From positions 3,148,688-3,212,687 of the forward strand of contig NZ_OMPN01000001.1 in the NCBI RefSeq assembly GCF_900291975.1: a stretch of 64,000 bases of DNA, written 5' to 3'. This stretch comes from Agathobaculum massiliense. Lineage in GTDB: Bacteria; Bacillota; Clostridia; Oscillospirales; Butyricicoccaceae. The notes beneath the pieces were generated by a model that was not told the origin of the DNA, searched no databases, and saw only the letters and a list, made by a program, of their open reading frames with translations. Below are positions 54,701 through 61,105 of this stretch, piece by piece. Position numbers and translations under genes: made by a program. Positions within the stretch are counted from its first letter, which is position 1, and the number at the start of each line of letters is the position of its first letter.

Positions 54701-54986
54701 GGACAGCGTCATTTCGGGTCTTACGAAGTGCATACAGAATATCGTCGATTTTCTTAGGAATCAGGCCCTCCTGCTTCAGCAGACGAATTCGGTTTGCGTG
54801 GGTATTATCGAGGGCGGGTTCCTTGATATGCTCAAAAGCAAAGATTTCAAGAATCAGACGCTCACCAAACATGCCTAGCTTATACAGACAGGCGTTAGCA
54901 TCAGAATAGACATATTTCTCCGCTGCTGCACCAATTTGTGCCAACGCAGGCCAGTATCTGTTGAGAAATCCAAAGTTGGATTTCAT
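51726..54986 (-). CDS. hsdR: Type I restriction endonuclease/translocase subunit
   Basis: A 1086-residue HsdR of the EcoEI-like group. Order: DUF4145-like N-terminal helical domain (about 1-130); a coiled coil (about 140-190); the PD-(D/E)xK nuclease with GYADYALFVELKLVGIVEAKKA (Asp, Glu-x-Lys); the SF2 motor with Walker A MATGTGKTRTIL, VVDEAH, LTATPA, TTGIDVPEI and RATRLCP; and the C-terminal EcoEI_R domain. It translocates DNA and cuts unmodified foreign DNA. All motifs are intact. AGGAGGG precedes the ATG. Confidence 0.96.
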   Translation of the reverse strand: MKSNFGFLNRYWPALAQIGAAAEKYVYSDANACLYKLGMFGERLILEIFAFEHIKEPALDNTHANRIRLLKQEGLIPKKIDDILYALRKTRNDAVHAGADSVEDAKILLTMTYNLAVWFMEVYGDWGYIAPAFVMPEKVMQPNYEAIIKEQEEKIAALSKQVESVSTAVSSKTSKERAEKGETASESIKLSEAETRYLIDEQLRKYGWEADTNHLRYSKGIRPQKGRNLAIAEWPTDSAIGKNGYADYALFVELKLVGIVEAKKAAVDIPSVIDYQCKEYAKGIKAEHREYIINQWGAYKVPFVFATNGRKYLKQIETKSGIWYLDLRSGANAPKALQGWISPQGLMEQLEKDIAAANAALQNTPFDLLRDPDGLNLHKYQIAAIEAAEQAVIDGKQTVLLSMATGTGKTRTILGMIYRFIKNDRFKRVLFLVDRTALGEQAEDVFKEVKIEELMTLDSIYNIKGLDEKEIDKETKIHIATVQSLVKRILYPEGDTMLSVTDYDLIVVDEAHRGYILDKEMSETEMLYRNQDDYISKYRTVIEYFDAVKIALTATPALHTTEIFGKPVFNYSYREAVIDGYLVDHDAPHNIRTKLRVEGINYKKGEQLVIYDPVTGDVLNSAELEDDMKFEIESFNRQIITENFNRAVFEEIAWDFNPDGQGKTLIYAVDDNHADLIVKILKEIYAEGGVDNDTVMKITGSIAGGNKKKISEAIKRFKNESLPKVVVTVDLLTTGIDVPEITTLVFMRRIKSRILFEQMLGRATRLCPTIGKTHFEIYDPVGVYESLQDVSNMKPVVTNPSASFEDLMKGLEVAKTDEQLAYQIDLIVAKLQRKRRNVSKKALEQFAHLTGGKDLTAFAEYLNNSTIKEAAAELIRHREAFSALDKDKPHRKRPVVIDNHKDELIDHTRGYGEGQKPEDYLEAFKEFINNNMNAIAALRTVCTKPSELTREALKSLKLELDRHDFTEKQLNSAWNEMTNQDIVADIIAFIRQQALGSILVSHEQRVNHAFAKLRVNHDFNKTQLDWLKRIEKVLLEESVLDEQIFEVGAFRNAGGFTIIDRRFGGKLREIMTELNEYLYEDGGHIA

Positions 54987-55016
54987 ATGCGCCCTCCTAA
55001 CTTTAGTAATGCTTTT

Positions 55017-55033
55017 GATAATTTGGTATTATC
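55017..55033. promoter_or_regulatory. Palindromic operator-like site upstream of hsdR
   Basis: GATAAT-TTGGT-ATTATC, a perfect 6-5-6 palindrome 31-47 bp before the hsdR ATG. It overlaps the expected promoter zone and could bind the XRE or ribbon-helix-helix regulator encoded nearby. The rest of 55034-55407 shows no gene. Confidence 0.45.
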
Positions 55034-55407
55034 GAAAGTTCATATGATTAATTTTACCAGAATCTTGTCGTAAATTCAATTTGAGAATATGCATTATATG
55101 TATGGGTTTTGTCCTGCTGGCTTTTATCACAACTTGTTTCCCTTGTTTACTGCTACACAAAATCTGAACTAAACGCAAAAGCTATCTATGAATGTTGCGG
55201 AAAGTTGTAGTAGATATCCCTTTTTCGTGCTGCGTGTAGCAATAAAAGACTACACCTGTCGGTGCGTTAAATCGGTCAACTTCACCTTTCTCAGTGCGGG
55301 GAGAATATGGTTATCCAAGGTCTGTCAACAGAGAAGTATAAAATAAACAGCGATATCCGACATTTTCGTCGTGGATACCGCTGTTTTATATCACAAAATA
55401 TCTATAA

Positions 55408-55581
55408 TTATTTTTTCGGTCGTATCGCCCCTTGCTCCTGCTCGATTTCATTCAGATGCTTCAGCAGGACATACTCGATATAGTTTGTCATAGAACGATG
55501 CTCATTGCTGGCCAATATCCCTATTTTATCAAATACTTCGTCAGAGAGCCGCAATGTAAAAACACGCTTGTTTGTTGCCAT
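55408..55581 (-). CDS. Arc-type ribbon-helix-helix protein
   Basis: A 57-residue protein. The N-terminal strand (KRVFTLRLSDEVFDKI) and helix-helix (LASNEHRSMTNYIEYVLLKHLNEIE) match the RHH/CopG-Arc fold that binds DNA as dimers. The basic RPKK tail is typical. GGAGG precedes the ATG at 55581. An imperfect hairpin (55343-55385) can end its transcript. It is likely a regulator of the restriction locus or the element. It could alternatively be the antitoxin of an undetected partner. Confidence 0.7.
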   Translation of the reverse strand: MATNKRVFTLRLSDEVFDKIGILASNEHRSMTNYIEYVLLKHLNEIEQEQGAIRPKK

Positions 55582-55704
55582 GATAACCTCCGACTGATGG
55601 AATAATTTTATTGTAGAGCAATAAGGGAAGTATTAATACGGTCTCTTGACAACTAAGTGATATCACTTTATATTATAAATATAAAGAAAAACATGATATA
55701 CGGG

Positions 55705-55947
55705 TTATTTGATTTCCTGCTCTAAACCGCGAAATAACTCTGAGTGAAAGAAATCCTCCACAGTGATATTTAGCCCGTCGCAGATTTTTTTTATAGTAGA
55801 AATCGTGGTGCTGTTATTTCGACCGTTGACGATGTTGTTTACCGTAGATTGCGTTATACCACTCATGGTACATAGCCTATTGATCGAGATATCATAAGTT
55901 CTGCATAGCTCCAAAATTCGTAATTTTACCGCCTCACCGATATTCAT
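55705..55947 (-). CDS. Small XRE-family transcriptional regulator
   Basis: An 80-residue protein made almost wholly of an HTH (LRILELCRTYDISINRLCTMSGITQSTVNNIVNGRN), with recognition helix TQSTVNNIVNG and a short C-terminal helix. It is transcribed divergently from the unknown two-gene module, and the perfect 12-bp inverted repeat between them fits its operator. The start is the ATG at 55947 after GAGGTG; a GTG three codons upstream is possible. Most likely a repressor of itself and the module. Confidence 0.85.
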   Translation of the reverse strand: MNIGEAVKLRILELCRTYDISINRLCTMSGITQSTVNNIVNGRNNSTTISTIKKICDGLNITVEDFFHSELFRGLEQEIK

Positions 55948-55988
55948 GGGTAACACCTCAAAATGAGGATACCCATTTTTATTATTTA

Positions 55989-56030
55989 AGTTTAACTCTT
56001 TAGAGTTAATAAACTAAAAAGAGTTAAACT
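55989..56030. promoter_or_regulatory. Operator: perfect 12-bp inverted repeat plus third half-site
   Basis: AGTTTAACTCTT (55989-56000) and AAGAGTTAAACT (56019-56030) form a perfect inverted repeat 18 bp apart. A third half-site, AGAGTTAA, lies at 56002-56009. It lies between the XRE gene and the divergent 400-residue gene, ending 28 bp before its ATG. Confidence 0.75.
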
Positions 56031-56058
56031 CATGTTGCACTTGAAAAAGAGGGATAAG

Positions 56059-57261
56059 ATGGCAGTCTGTACTTTTATTGGGAATAAAAAGGTTTATGAC
56101 CGAGGTCTCTATAAACGACTTGTGGAAACTATTATTGGATTAGCGCAGCAGGATGAAGAAGTAGAAATATTATTTGGTGCGCATATTTGGCCCAGCGATG
56201 CTTTTGATTCTTTCTATAATTTATCCCTCATAGCCGCGTTGGACGCGAAAACGCTTTTATCAAAAAAAAACAAGGATAAAAAAGTCATAATAACATGGCT
56301 TGTAACCCAGCCAGCATATGCGGACTTTATACAGCAATTGAAACAGGGTAAAACCGATATGCCAGCCTGCATGATTGATAAGGTTGCTATAATGCCTGCT
56401 CCACTTTCAAGTAAAAGGCAGGGAAGGGGCGGCGTAAAAGTCGATCCCCTTGATCGGTGGAGGATACAGCAATGCACGCATATCATAAGCTATCTATATC
56501 GTGATCTGTTTAGTAACAACGAGCTGTATGAGTATGCGCAGAAGTTGGGGGTGCCAGTGCTTGATATTACGACTGCGGCAACTGCAGAGATCATACAGGC
56601 AGGTTATTCAGCCTTAACGACGCAGGAGCGTACCATTCTTGAGGAACGGAAAGCAGGGCATTCATGGCGTCGGATTAGTGACCTGATCGGGAAATCTGTG
56701 TCGGGTGTACAGTGGACAGGGCAGCAGGCTTTGAAAAAAATTCGTGCCGAAGCAATAAAGAATACGCGGACGGCTGAAAAAAGCAGGGATGCTTCTGAGA
56801 AAGAGCCTGTATGCAGTATCTTTTTGCTTGAGCCAGCCAACTATGAACGGATGTGCCTGTTTAAGCATTGCGTGAGATTCCTGATAGATAAGTATGGTGT
56901 CAGTCAGTTTCGCATTATGGAAAATATCTGTGTTTCTGCTTATATGTATGTGCTGAAAGAATTTTTCGGAAGAACTGAGATTACAGTGGTTACCAACTAC
57001 CCTGAAATGTCGGGGGAGGATTGGGAAAAAGTCAAAGCACAGTATATCCCGCCGTGTCATGCTGTGGAAAACATAATGACAGAAAAGAAAAGTATCTATC
57101 AGGAAGTGACGGGTATTCTGGAATATATGATACAGGATGCGGAATTTTACATTTGTGACCTGTCAGGGAATTCAGATGCAGACGGGTTTATCAAAGGCTG
57201 CATTGCCAATACATCAGCAGTAATGTTGTTTAATATTGGAGAAAGGTATCGGGAGGCATGA
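56059..57261 (+). CDS. Unrecognised 400-residue protein with a central sigma-like HTH
   Basis: I do not recognise this gene. The N-terminal part (MAVCTFIGNKKVYDRGLYKRLVETI, then EILFGAHIWPSDAFD) looks like a Rossmann/SLOG-type fold of the kind that binds nucleotides. Around residues 195-240 lies LTTQERTILEERKAGHSWRRISDLIGKS, with the helix pattern of sigma region 4/LuxR-type HTH. The C-terminal part (VCSIFLLEPANYERMCL, TVVTNYPEMSGEDW) has another alternating strand-helix pattern. Start chosen at 56059 after GAGGG; an ATG at 56032 lies within the operator. It overlaps the next gene by 4 nt. AT-rich. Candidate defence or regulatory protein. Confidence 0.6.
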   Translation: MAVCTFIGNKKVYDRGLYKRLVETIIGLAQQDEEVEILFGAHIWPSDAFDSFYNLSLIAALDAKTLLSKKNKDKKVIITWLVTQPAYADFIQQLKQGKTDMPACMIDKVAIMPAPLSSKRQGRGGVKVDPLDRWRIQQCTHIISYLYRDLFSNNELYEYAQKLGVPVLDITTAATAEIIQAGYSALTTQERTILEERKAGHSWRRISDLIGKSVSGVQWTGQQALKKIRAEAIKNTRTAEKSRDASEKEPVCSIFLLEPANYERMCLFKHCVRFLIDKYGVSQFRIMENICVSAYMYVLKEFFGRTEITVVTNYPEMSGEDWEKVKAQYIPPCHAVENIMTEKKSIYQEVTGILEYMIQDAEFYICDLSGNSDADGFIKGCIANTSAVMLFNIGERYREA

Positions 57262-57881
57262 ATTATAACGCTCTACAAAGGCTGATATTTCATACTCGTA
57301 TGGGCTTGCAGGAGTTTTTATACAAATGCGGCTGGCGAAAACCTTTAGATATGGAATTGGAGGACTGCAGAGAAGTCGAAGCGCTGACAGATCAGCCTTT
57401 TTCAATCAATGAAGCGAAAGACGGCGATCTCCCTATATTAGATTCGCGTCGGACAGCGCTTTATTGTGGTAATGGCAAGCTCAGAGAATGTAATTTTATA
57501 AATGCAGTTATCAAACGAAAAAACATTATCAGGGCATACCGCTGGATGAAAGAACGGGGGTTTCACACATATATTGTTGATTACGCAACACCGTTTGGCT
57601 GGCTTGCCCTGGAAACCTTGGTTGATTTACGAGGAATGGGGGAACGGTTCGACCTGTATGTATACAGGGGATTGGTGCATCAGCGCCGAAAAAGTTACAG
57701 ACTGATACCTGAAACGGGGATAGAACGGATTTTTACCATCGCAAAGGCAGATTATCGGTATGATTTGTACGGAAATGAATTTGTAAAAGTGATATTACCG
57801 CATGTTGGGGCAATATGTAATTGGCGTGGTATCAGGATAGCGCGTTGTTTTGCCGTATCCGAACCGCTCCAAAAGTCTTAG
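57258..57881 (+). CDS. Unrecognised 207-residue protein, partner of the preceding gene
   Basis: No family recognised. The N-terminus (MNYNALQRLIFHTRMGLQEFLYKCGW) is helical. The core has ALYCGNGKLRECNFINAVIKRKNIIRAYRWMKERGFHTYIVDYATPFGWLALETLVDLR, a strand-helix-strand with a Gly-rich turn, reminiscent of SLOG/YpsA-like Rossmann folds in helix arrangement, and a YVYRGLVHQRR segment. Coupled to the 400-residue gene by ATGA, so both products probably act together under the XRE repressor. No signal peptide or membrane segment. A hairpin terminator follows at 58116-58159. Confidence 0.55.
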   Translation: MNYNALQRLIFHTRMGLQEFLYKCGWRKPLDMELEDCREVEALTDQPFSINEAKDGDLPILDSRRTALYCGNGKLRECNFINAVIKRKNIIRAYRWMKERGFHTYIVDYATPFGWLALETLVDLRGMGERFDLYVYRGLVHQRRKSYRLIPETGIERIFTIAKADYRYDLYGNEFVKVILPHVGAICNWRGIRIARCFAVSEPLQKS

Positions 57882-58115
57882 AAAGCGCACTGGTTTGCAC
57901 CCATTTAGGGCGACAAGGAGAGAGAGACAGTTTGGTTCGAGCGTAATATCCTTGTGATAAAAGCGGCTGGTACCGGTATACGCATTGCGCGTTTCCTATA
58001 GCTTATGCTGCATTTTAGGTTTTCGGAGTTGATCATTGATGCGCCAAACACCAAATTTTAATAAAAGTCCGTGTCTTGCGCTGACGGCTTCTGGAAATAG
58101 AAATCGTGCAGATGG

Positions 58116-58159
58116 AAAAACTGCCCTGCATACGAAGTTTCGTGTACAGGGCAGTTTTT
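58116..58159. terminator. Hairpin terminator after the two-gene module
   Basis: AAAAACTGCCCTG and CAGGGCAGTTTTT form a 13-bp outer stem with a shorter inner stem, ending in T's. The 230 bp between the second gene and this hairpin holds no clear gene. Confidence 0.8.
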
Positions 58160-58335
58160 CATTTTCTCTTTGTCATACGGCAAATAAAAGGCAGGTAATT
58201 ACTTTTTGCGTAGCACCATAATAATTTTTGTGATTAATTACGAAGGAATCTGATAGTATTCATCGTAGAATTTTACGCTTACGTTGATCCTACCGCAGTT
58301 TTTGTTGTGAGCCGGTATGTAGTGGTTTAAAGTTT

Positions 58336-58364
58336 TTTTAAGATGGGATAGGGACAGCGACCTC
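58336..58364 (-). other. Right attachment site (attR) of the SASP-inserted element
   Basis: Core ACCTC at 58360-58364. Read on the minus strand from GA, 16 bp are followed by CCATCTTAAAA (58346-58336), mirroring the left end exactly. Confidence 0.75.
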
Positions 58365-58451
58365 TGCTGCCGCTTCCATCTTAAAGCGGTCCATTGCAGC
58401 GCGGGCTTCCGGTACCATACCCTGATTAGAACCATTTTTTGTGTTAGTCAT
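58362..58451 (-). pseudogene. 5' part of the split alpha/beta-type SASP gene
   Basis: An ATG at 58451 after AAAGGAGAG starts MTNTKNGSNQGMVPEARAAM, then DRFKMEAAAE, the N-terminal half of an alpha/beta SASP. At the GAG codon (58364-58362) the frame enters the element and ends within 7 residues. Joining this GAG to the GTT at 38651-38649 gives one 71-residue SASP with the normal AE-VGVNLKQ junction and no change of frame. Minus-strand sequence near 58501-58510 (AGATACTATC) is a weak SigG -10 candidate, as forespore SASP genes require. Confidence 0.92.
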
Positions 58452-58975
58452 GATTGTTCTCTCCTTTTCGATTTCGTTTTTTTGTTTAGTGGGTTTTGCT
58501 GATAGTATCTTGTGCGGTAAAACGCATGATATGACTTGAAATTGCTGCTCTTCATGGAAAAAGCTGAGTGATTTGAACGAAATTAGTTGATTGTCTTGAA
58601 AAATGCTTGATTTACGGGCATATTCGCAGGGTTGCAGATTGATTTTACTACTCATTTACTACTTTTAACGAATTGAGCCTTGATATGCAAAAAACACCTG
58701 CGGGCTGCCGGATAGACCGCTGCACCACCTTACGCGGCACGTCGAAAAGAAAAAATAAAATAAGCACCACCTATAAGGCGGCGTTTCTCACTCCTACACA
58801 GGAGAACAGGAACGCTGCTTTTTTTATGCCCTCATGTTACGCAGTAAGGGCAAACAAAGCCTTGATTTATGCGGCTCTTAGCGCGCGGAAATGAGAAGGA
58901 CAAGGGTTGATACCTTTTCCCTCAAAACCGCGTTTCTACTGCGTAACAAATCCAACGAAAAGGAGTGACGAAGCT
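58452..58975. other. SASP upstream region and probable left end of a second element
   Basis: About 520 bp. The first part is the SASP promoter region. The rest includes a minus-strand open stretch (to 58655) with no support as a gene, TTTACTACTTTTAACG, and an inverted-repeat-bearing leader (CACCACCTATAAGGCGGCG) before the replication gene at 58976. The boundary between chromosome and the second element probably falls here, near 58660-58700; I cannot place it exactly. Confidence 0.4.
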
Positions 58976-59935
58976 ATGGCAGTTTTCCGCGTGGAAAAGA
59001 ACAAAGGTTATACGGTTATGAGCAACCACCATTTACGCAACAAGGAACTTTCCCTAAAGGCAAAGGGCTTGTTGTCGCAAATGCTCTCACTTCCCGAAGA
59101 TTGGGACTACACCCTTGCAGGACTGTCCCTTATCAACCGGGAAAAAATTGACGCTATCCGGGAAGCAGTACGGGAACTGGAAAATGCCGGATATATACAG
59201 CGTTCAAGGGAACGTGATGAGAAAGGACGCTTACGCGGTACAACGTATGTTATCTATGAGCAGCCGCCTAAGTTGGATTTACCTACATTGGAAAAACCAA
59301 CATTGGATAATCCAACATTGGAAAAACCTACGTTGGAAAATCCAACGCAATTAAATAAAGAACTATTAAAGACTAACTTACCAAAAAAAGAAAAATTAAA
59401 TGCAGATATATCAAGTACCCATTCCATTCCTTTCCGTTCCCTAAATCCCTCTCCCTTAAAGGACGCGGCACAGCCGCCGGAACGGAAGCGAAAGGAAACG
59501 GAACCGAGCGCATTTGATATTTATGAGGAAATCATCAAGGACAATATCGAGTATGACATACTCATGCAGGATAACCGCCTTGATAAAGACCTCATCAATG
59601 AGATTGTGACCCTCATACTTGAAACGGTCTGCACTAAACGAAAAACTATCCGTATCGCCGGGGACGATTATCCGGCAGGGCTTGTCAAGGCAAGGTTTAT
59701 GAAACTTGACAGCAGCCACATTGAATTTGTCCTTGCCTGCATGAGCGAGAACACCACCAAAATCCGCAACATCAAACAATACCTGCGGGCGGTGCTTTTC
59801 AATGCCCCGTCCACTATGAACAGCTACTATACGTCCCTTGTAGCGCACGACATGGCAAGCGGCGCACTGGCACCGAAGAAGCCGCAGTTTGGCGACCCGG
59901 ACTATTATTCTTGCAACGAGGGCGAAAGCCTGTAA
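58976..59935 (+). CDS. Replication initiator of a conjugative element (DUF6017-like)
   Basis: A 319-residue protein. The N-terminal winged helix (FRVEKNKGYTVMSNHHLRNKELSLKAKGLLSQMLSLPEDWDYTLAGL) is the replication-initiator/RepA_N-like start common in these elements. A Pro-Thr-Leu-Glu repeat linker (residues about 103-127) follows, then a C-terminal DUF6017-type domain (DIYEEIIKDNIEYDILMQ, DEVIL-like helix, IKQYLRAVLFNAPSTM). It probably starts replication of the excised circle. The ATG at 58976 follows AAGGAG; an open stretch upstream is not used. Confidence 0.8.
   Translation: MAVFRVEKNKGYTVMSNHHLRNKELSLKAKGLLSQMLSLPEDWDYTLAGLSLINREKIDAIREAVRELENAGYIQRSRERDEKGRLRGTTYVIYEQPPKLDLPTLEKPTLDNPTLEKPTLENPTQLNKELLKTNLPKKEKLNADISSTHSIPFRSLNPSPLKDAAQPPERKRKETEPSAFDIYEEIIKDNIEYDILMQDNRLDKDLINEIVTLILETVCTKRKTIRIAGDDYPAGLVKARFMKLDSSHIEFVLACMSENTTKIRNIKQYLRAVLFNAPSTMNSYYTSLVAHDMASGALAPKKPQFGDPDYYSCNEGESL
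59282..59356 (+). repeat. Five tandem 15-bp units within the replication initiator
   Basis: Units encode PTLEK, PTLDN, PTLEK, PTLEN and PTQLN. An in-frame 15-bp repeat with small variations; length can change by slippage without breaking the frame. Confidence 0.85.
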
Positions 59936-59959
59936 ACCAACCCAAAGGAGGATTTGATT

Positions 59960-60178
59960 ATGACGCAGAAAACAGGAGCTTTGATTTTTGATGAAACCGC
60001 TGACCGCTACGACATTCGCTTTGACGTAAACGACTATTACGGGGGCTTGCATTGCGGCGACTGCATGGAGGTTTTTGTACGCGGCAAATGGAAGCCAACC
60101 CGCATGGAGTACGGGGACAACTGGTATCTTGTGGGTATTCGGGCGGCAGACCTTTCCGGGCTGCGGGTACGGATTTAA
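59960..60178 (+). CDS. DUF5348 small protein
   Basis: A 72-residue protein with the DUF5348 pattern: DETADRYDIRFDVNDYYGGLHCGDCMEVFVRGKW, then MEYGDNWYLVG. Found near the replication genes of Clostridia conjugative elements; function unknown. The ATG at 59960 follows AAAGGAGG; an in-frame TTG two codons earlier is less likely. Confidence 0.8.
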   Translation: MTQKTGALIFDETADRYDIRFDVNDYYGGLHCGDCMEVFVRGKWKPTRMEYGDNWYLVGIRAADLSGLRVRI

Positions 60179-60271
60179 CAGGGCGGCGTGAAAGCGGACG
60201 CTCTTTTTTCATGCCCGCCCCGCTTCCCGACGGCGGGCATACCACCATAGAAAGCGAAAGGAGGACATCCA

Positions 60272-60754
60272 TTGCAGGAGGAAACCAACGAAAAGACCAT
60301 AGCCCTTTACATCAAGACCGGGAAACTGACCGCGCAGCAGCTCCAAAAGGCTATGAAAGCCCTGCTTGCACAGATGAAAAAGCAGCATGACAAACAGAAA
60401 ATCCCGCATGGAAAGCAGACACTAAAGCAGCTTATGAAGCAGAACGCGGGCGTTTCCAACATTGAAATCACAAAGGACAATATCAAAGCCTTTGAGAGTA
60501 CGGCGAAAAAATACGGGATTGATTTTGCCCTAAAGAAAGACAGCACCGAAACCCCGCCCCGCTATCTTGTGTTTTTCAAGGGACGGGACGCAGACGCACT
60601 GACCGCAGCTTTCAAGGAGTTTTCCGCAAAGAAGCTGACACAGGAACAAAAGCCCTCTATCCGCAAGCTGATTGTTTCCCTCAAAGAAAAGGCGGCGGCT
60701 CTGAACGCACAGCGGGACAAAGTAAAAAACAAAGACAGGGGGATTGTAAGATGA
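60272..60754 (+). CDS. PcfB-family (DUF3801) conjugation protein
   Basis: A 160-residue protein of the PcfB family. In pCF10 PcfB recruits the relaxosome to the coupling protein. Visible: KTIALYIKTGKLTAQQLQKAMKALLAQM at the start, NIEITKDNIKAFESTAKKYGIDFALKKD, and YLVFFKGRDADALTAAFKEF. It starts with TTG after AAGGAGG and overlaps the coupling-protein gene by 4 nt, as is usual. Confidence 0.88.
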   Translation: MQEETNEKTIALYIKTGKLTAQQLQKAMKALLAQMKKQHDKQKIPHGKQTLKQLMKQNAGVSNIEITKDNIKAFESTAKKYGIDFALKKDSTETPPRYLVFFKGRDADALTAAFKEFSAKKLTQEQKPSIRKLIVSLKEKAAALNAQRDKVKNKDRGIVR

Positions 60755-61059
60755 ACGCTATCAACTGGAAAAAGCTGTTACTTCCCAACATTCCCTATCT
60801 GCTCTTTGTGTATCTCTTTGATAAAGTCGGACAGGCGGTATGCCTTGCGCCGGGGGCTGACCTATCCGGCAAGGTGCTGTCGCTTGGGGAGGGCTTTTCT
60901 ATGGCTTTTGCAACCCCACTTCCGAGCCTTGCCCCTATGGATTTACTGATAGGGATTTTCGGCGCGGTGCTTATCCGGCTGATTGTCTATGTAAAAGGCA
61001 AGAACGCGAAGAAATACCGCAAAGGTGTGGAATACGGCTCTGCCCGCTGGAGTGCATAA
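60751..61059 (+). pseudogene. Truncated type IV coupling protein (VirD4/TraG) N-terminus
   Basis: 102 codons encoding the membrane-anchored start of a VirD4-type coupling protein: two hydrophobic helices and KNAKKYRKGVEYGSARW. Intact proteins continue after ARW with G and the P-loop ATPase (about 500 more residues). Here the frame goes to Ser-Ala-stop immediately, because a serine-recombinase element has entered. The ATPase half should lie at the far end of the insert, outside the window. The conjugative element is probably unable to transfer while interrupted. Confidence 0.88.
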
Positions 61060-61105
61060 TCTTAACTGTAAACAACACCTTTATAGACGCAGGAGGGATA
61101 TGCAC

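Larger units (their letters stand above)
38655..58364. mobile_element. 19.7-kb integrative element inserted in a SASP gene
   Basis: Bounded by the two half-SASP genes and the ACCTC core. It contains, left to right, a large serine recombinase, a short gene, an FtsK/TcpA-like ATPase, a CRESS-type Rep with its stem-loop origin, two further small genes, gene remnants, a phase-variable type I restriction-modification locus, two small regulators and an unrecognised two-gene module. The left third is GC-rich like the host; the cargo from about 44230 rightward is clearly AT-richer, so the cargo has a different history from the mobility module. No relaxase besides Rep and no type IV secretion genes are present, so it is likely mobilisable rather than self-conjugative. 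Confidence 0.85.

Noticed and set aside
53553..54878. 441-codon plus-strand frame inside hsdR
   Set aside because: Antisense to the HsdR motor and nuclease domains, all of whose motifs are intact on the minus strand.
58036..58221. Short plus-strand frame between the two-gene module and attR
   Set aside because: No ribosome site and it runs through a terminator hairpin.
58454..58655. Minus-strand extension upstream of the SASP start as part of the coding frame
   Set aside because: A strong ribosome site and typical SASP start are at 58451; the upstream codons lack protein character.
61025..61105. Extended N-terminus of the TnpX-like recombinase
   Set aside because: Those codons overlap the end of the broken coupling-protein gene; AGGAGGG spacing favours 61106.
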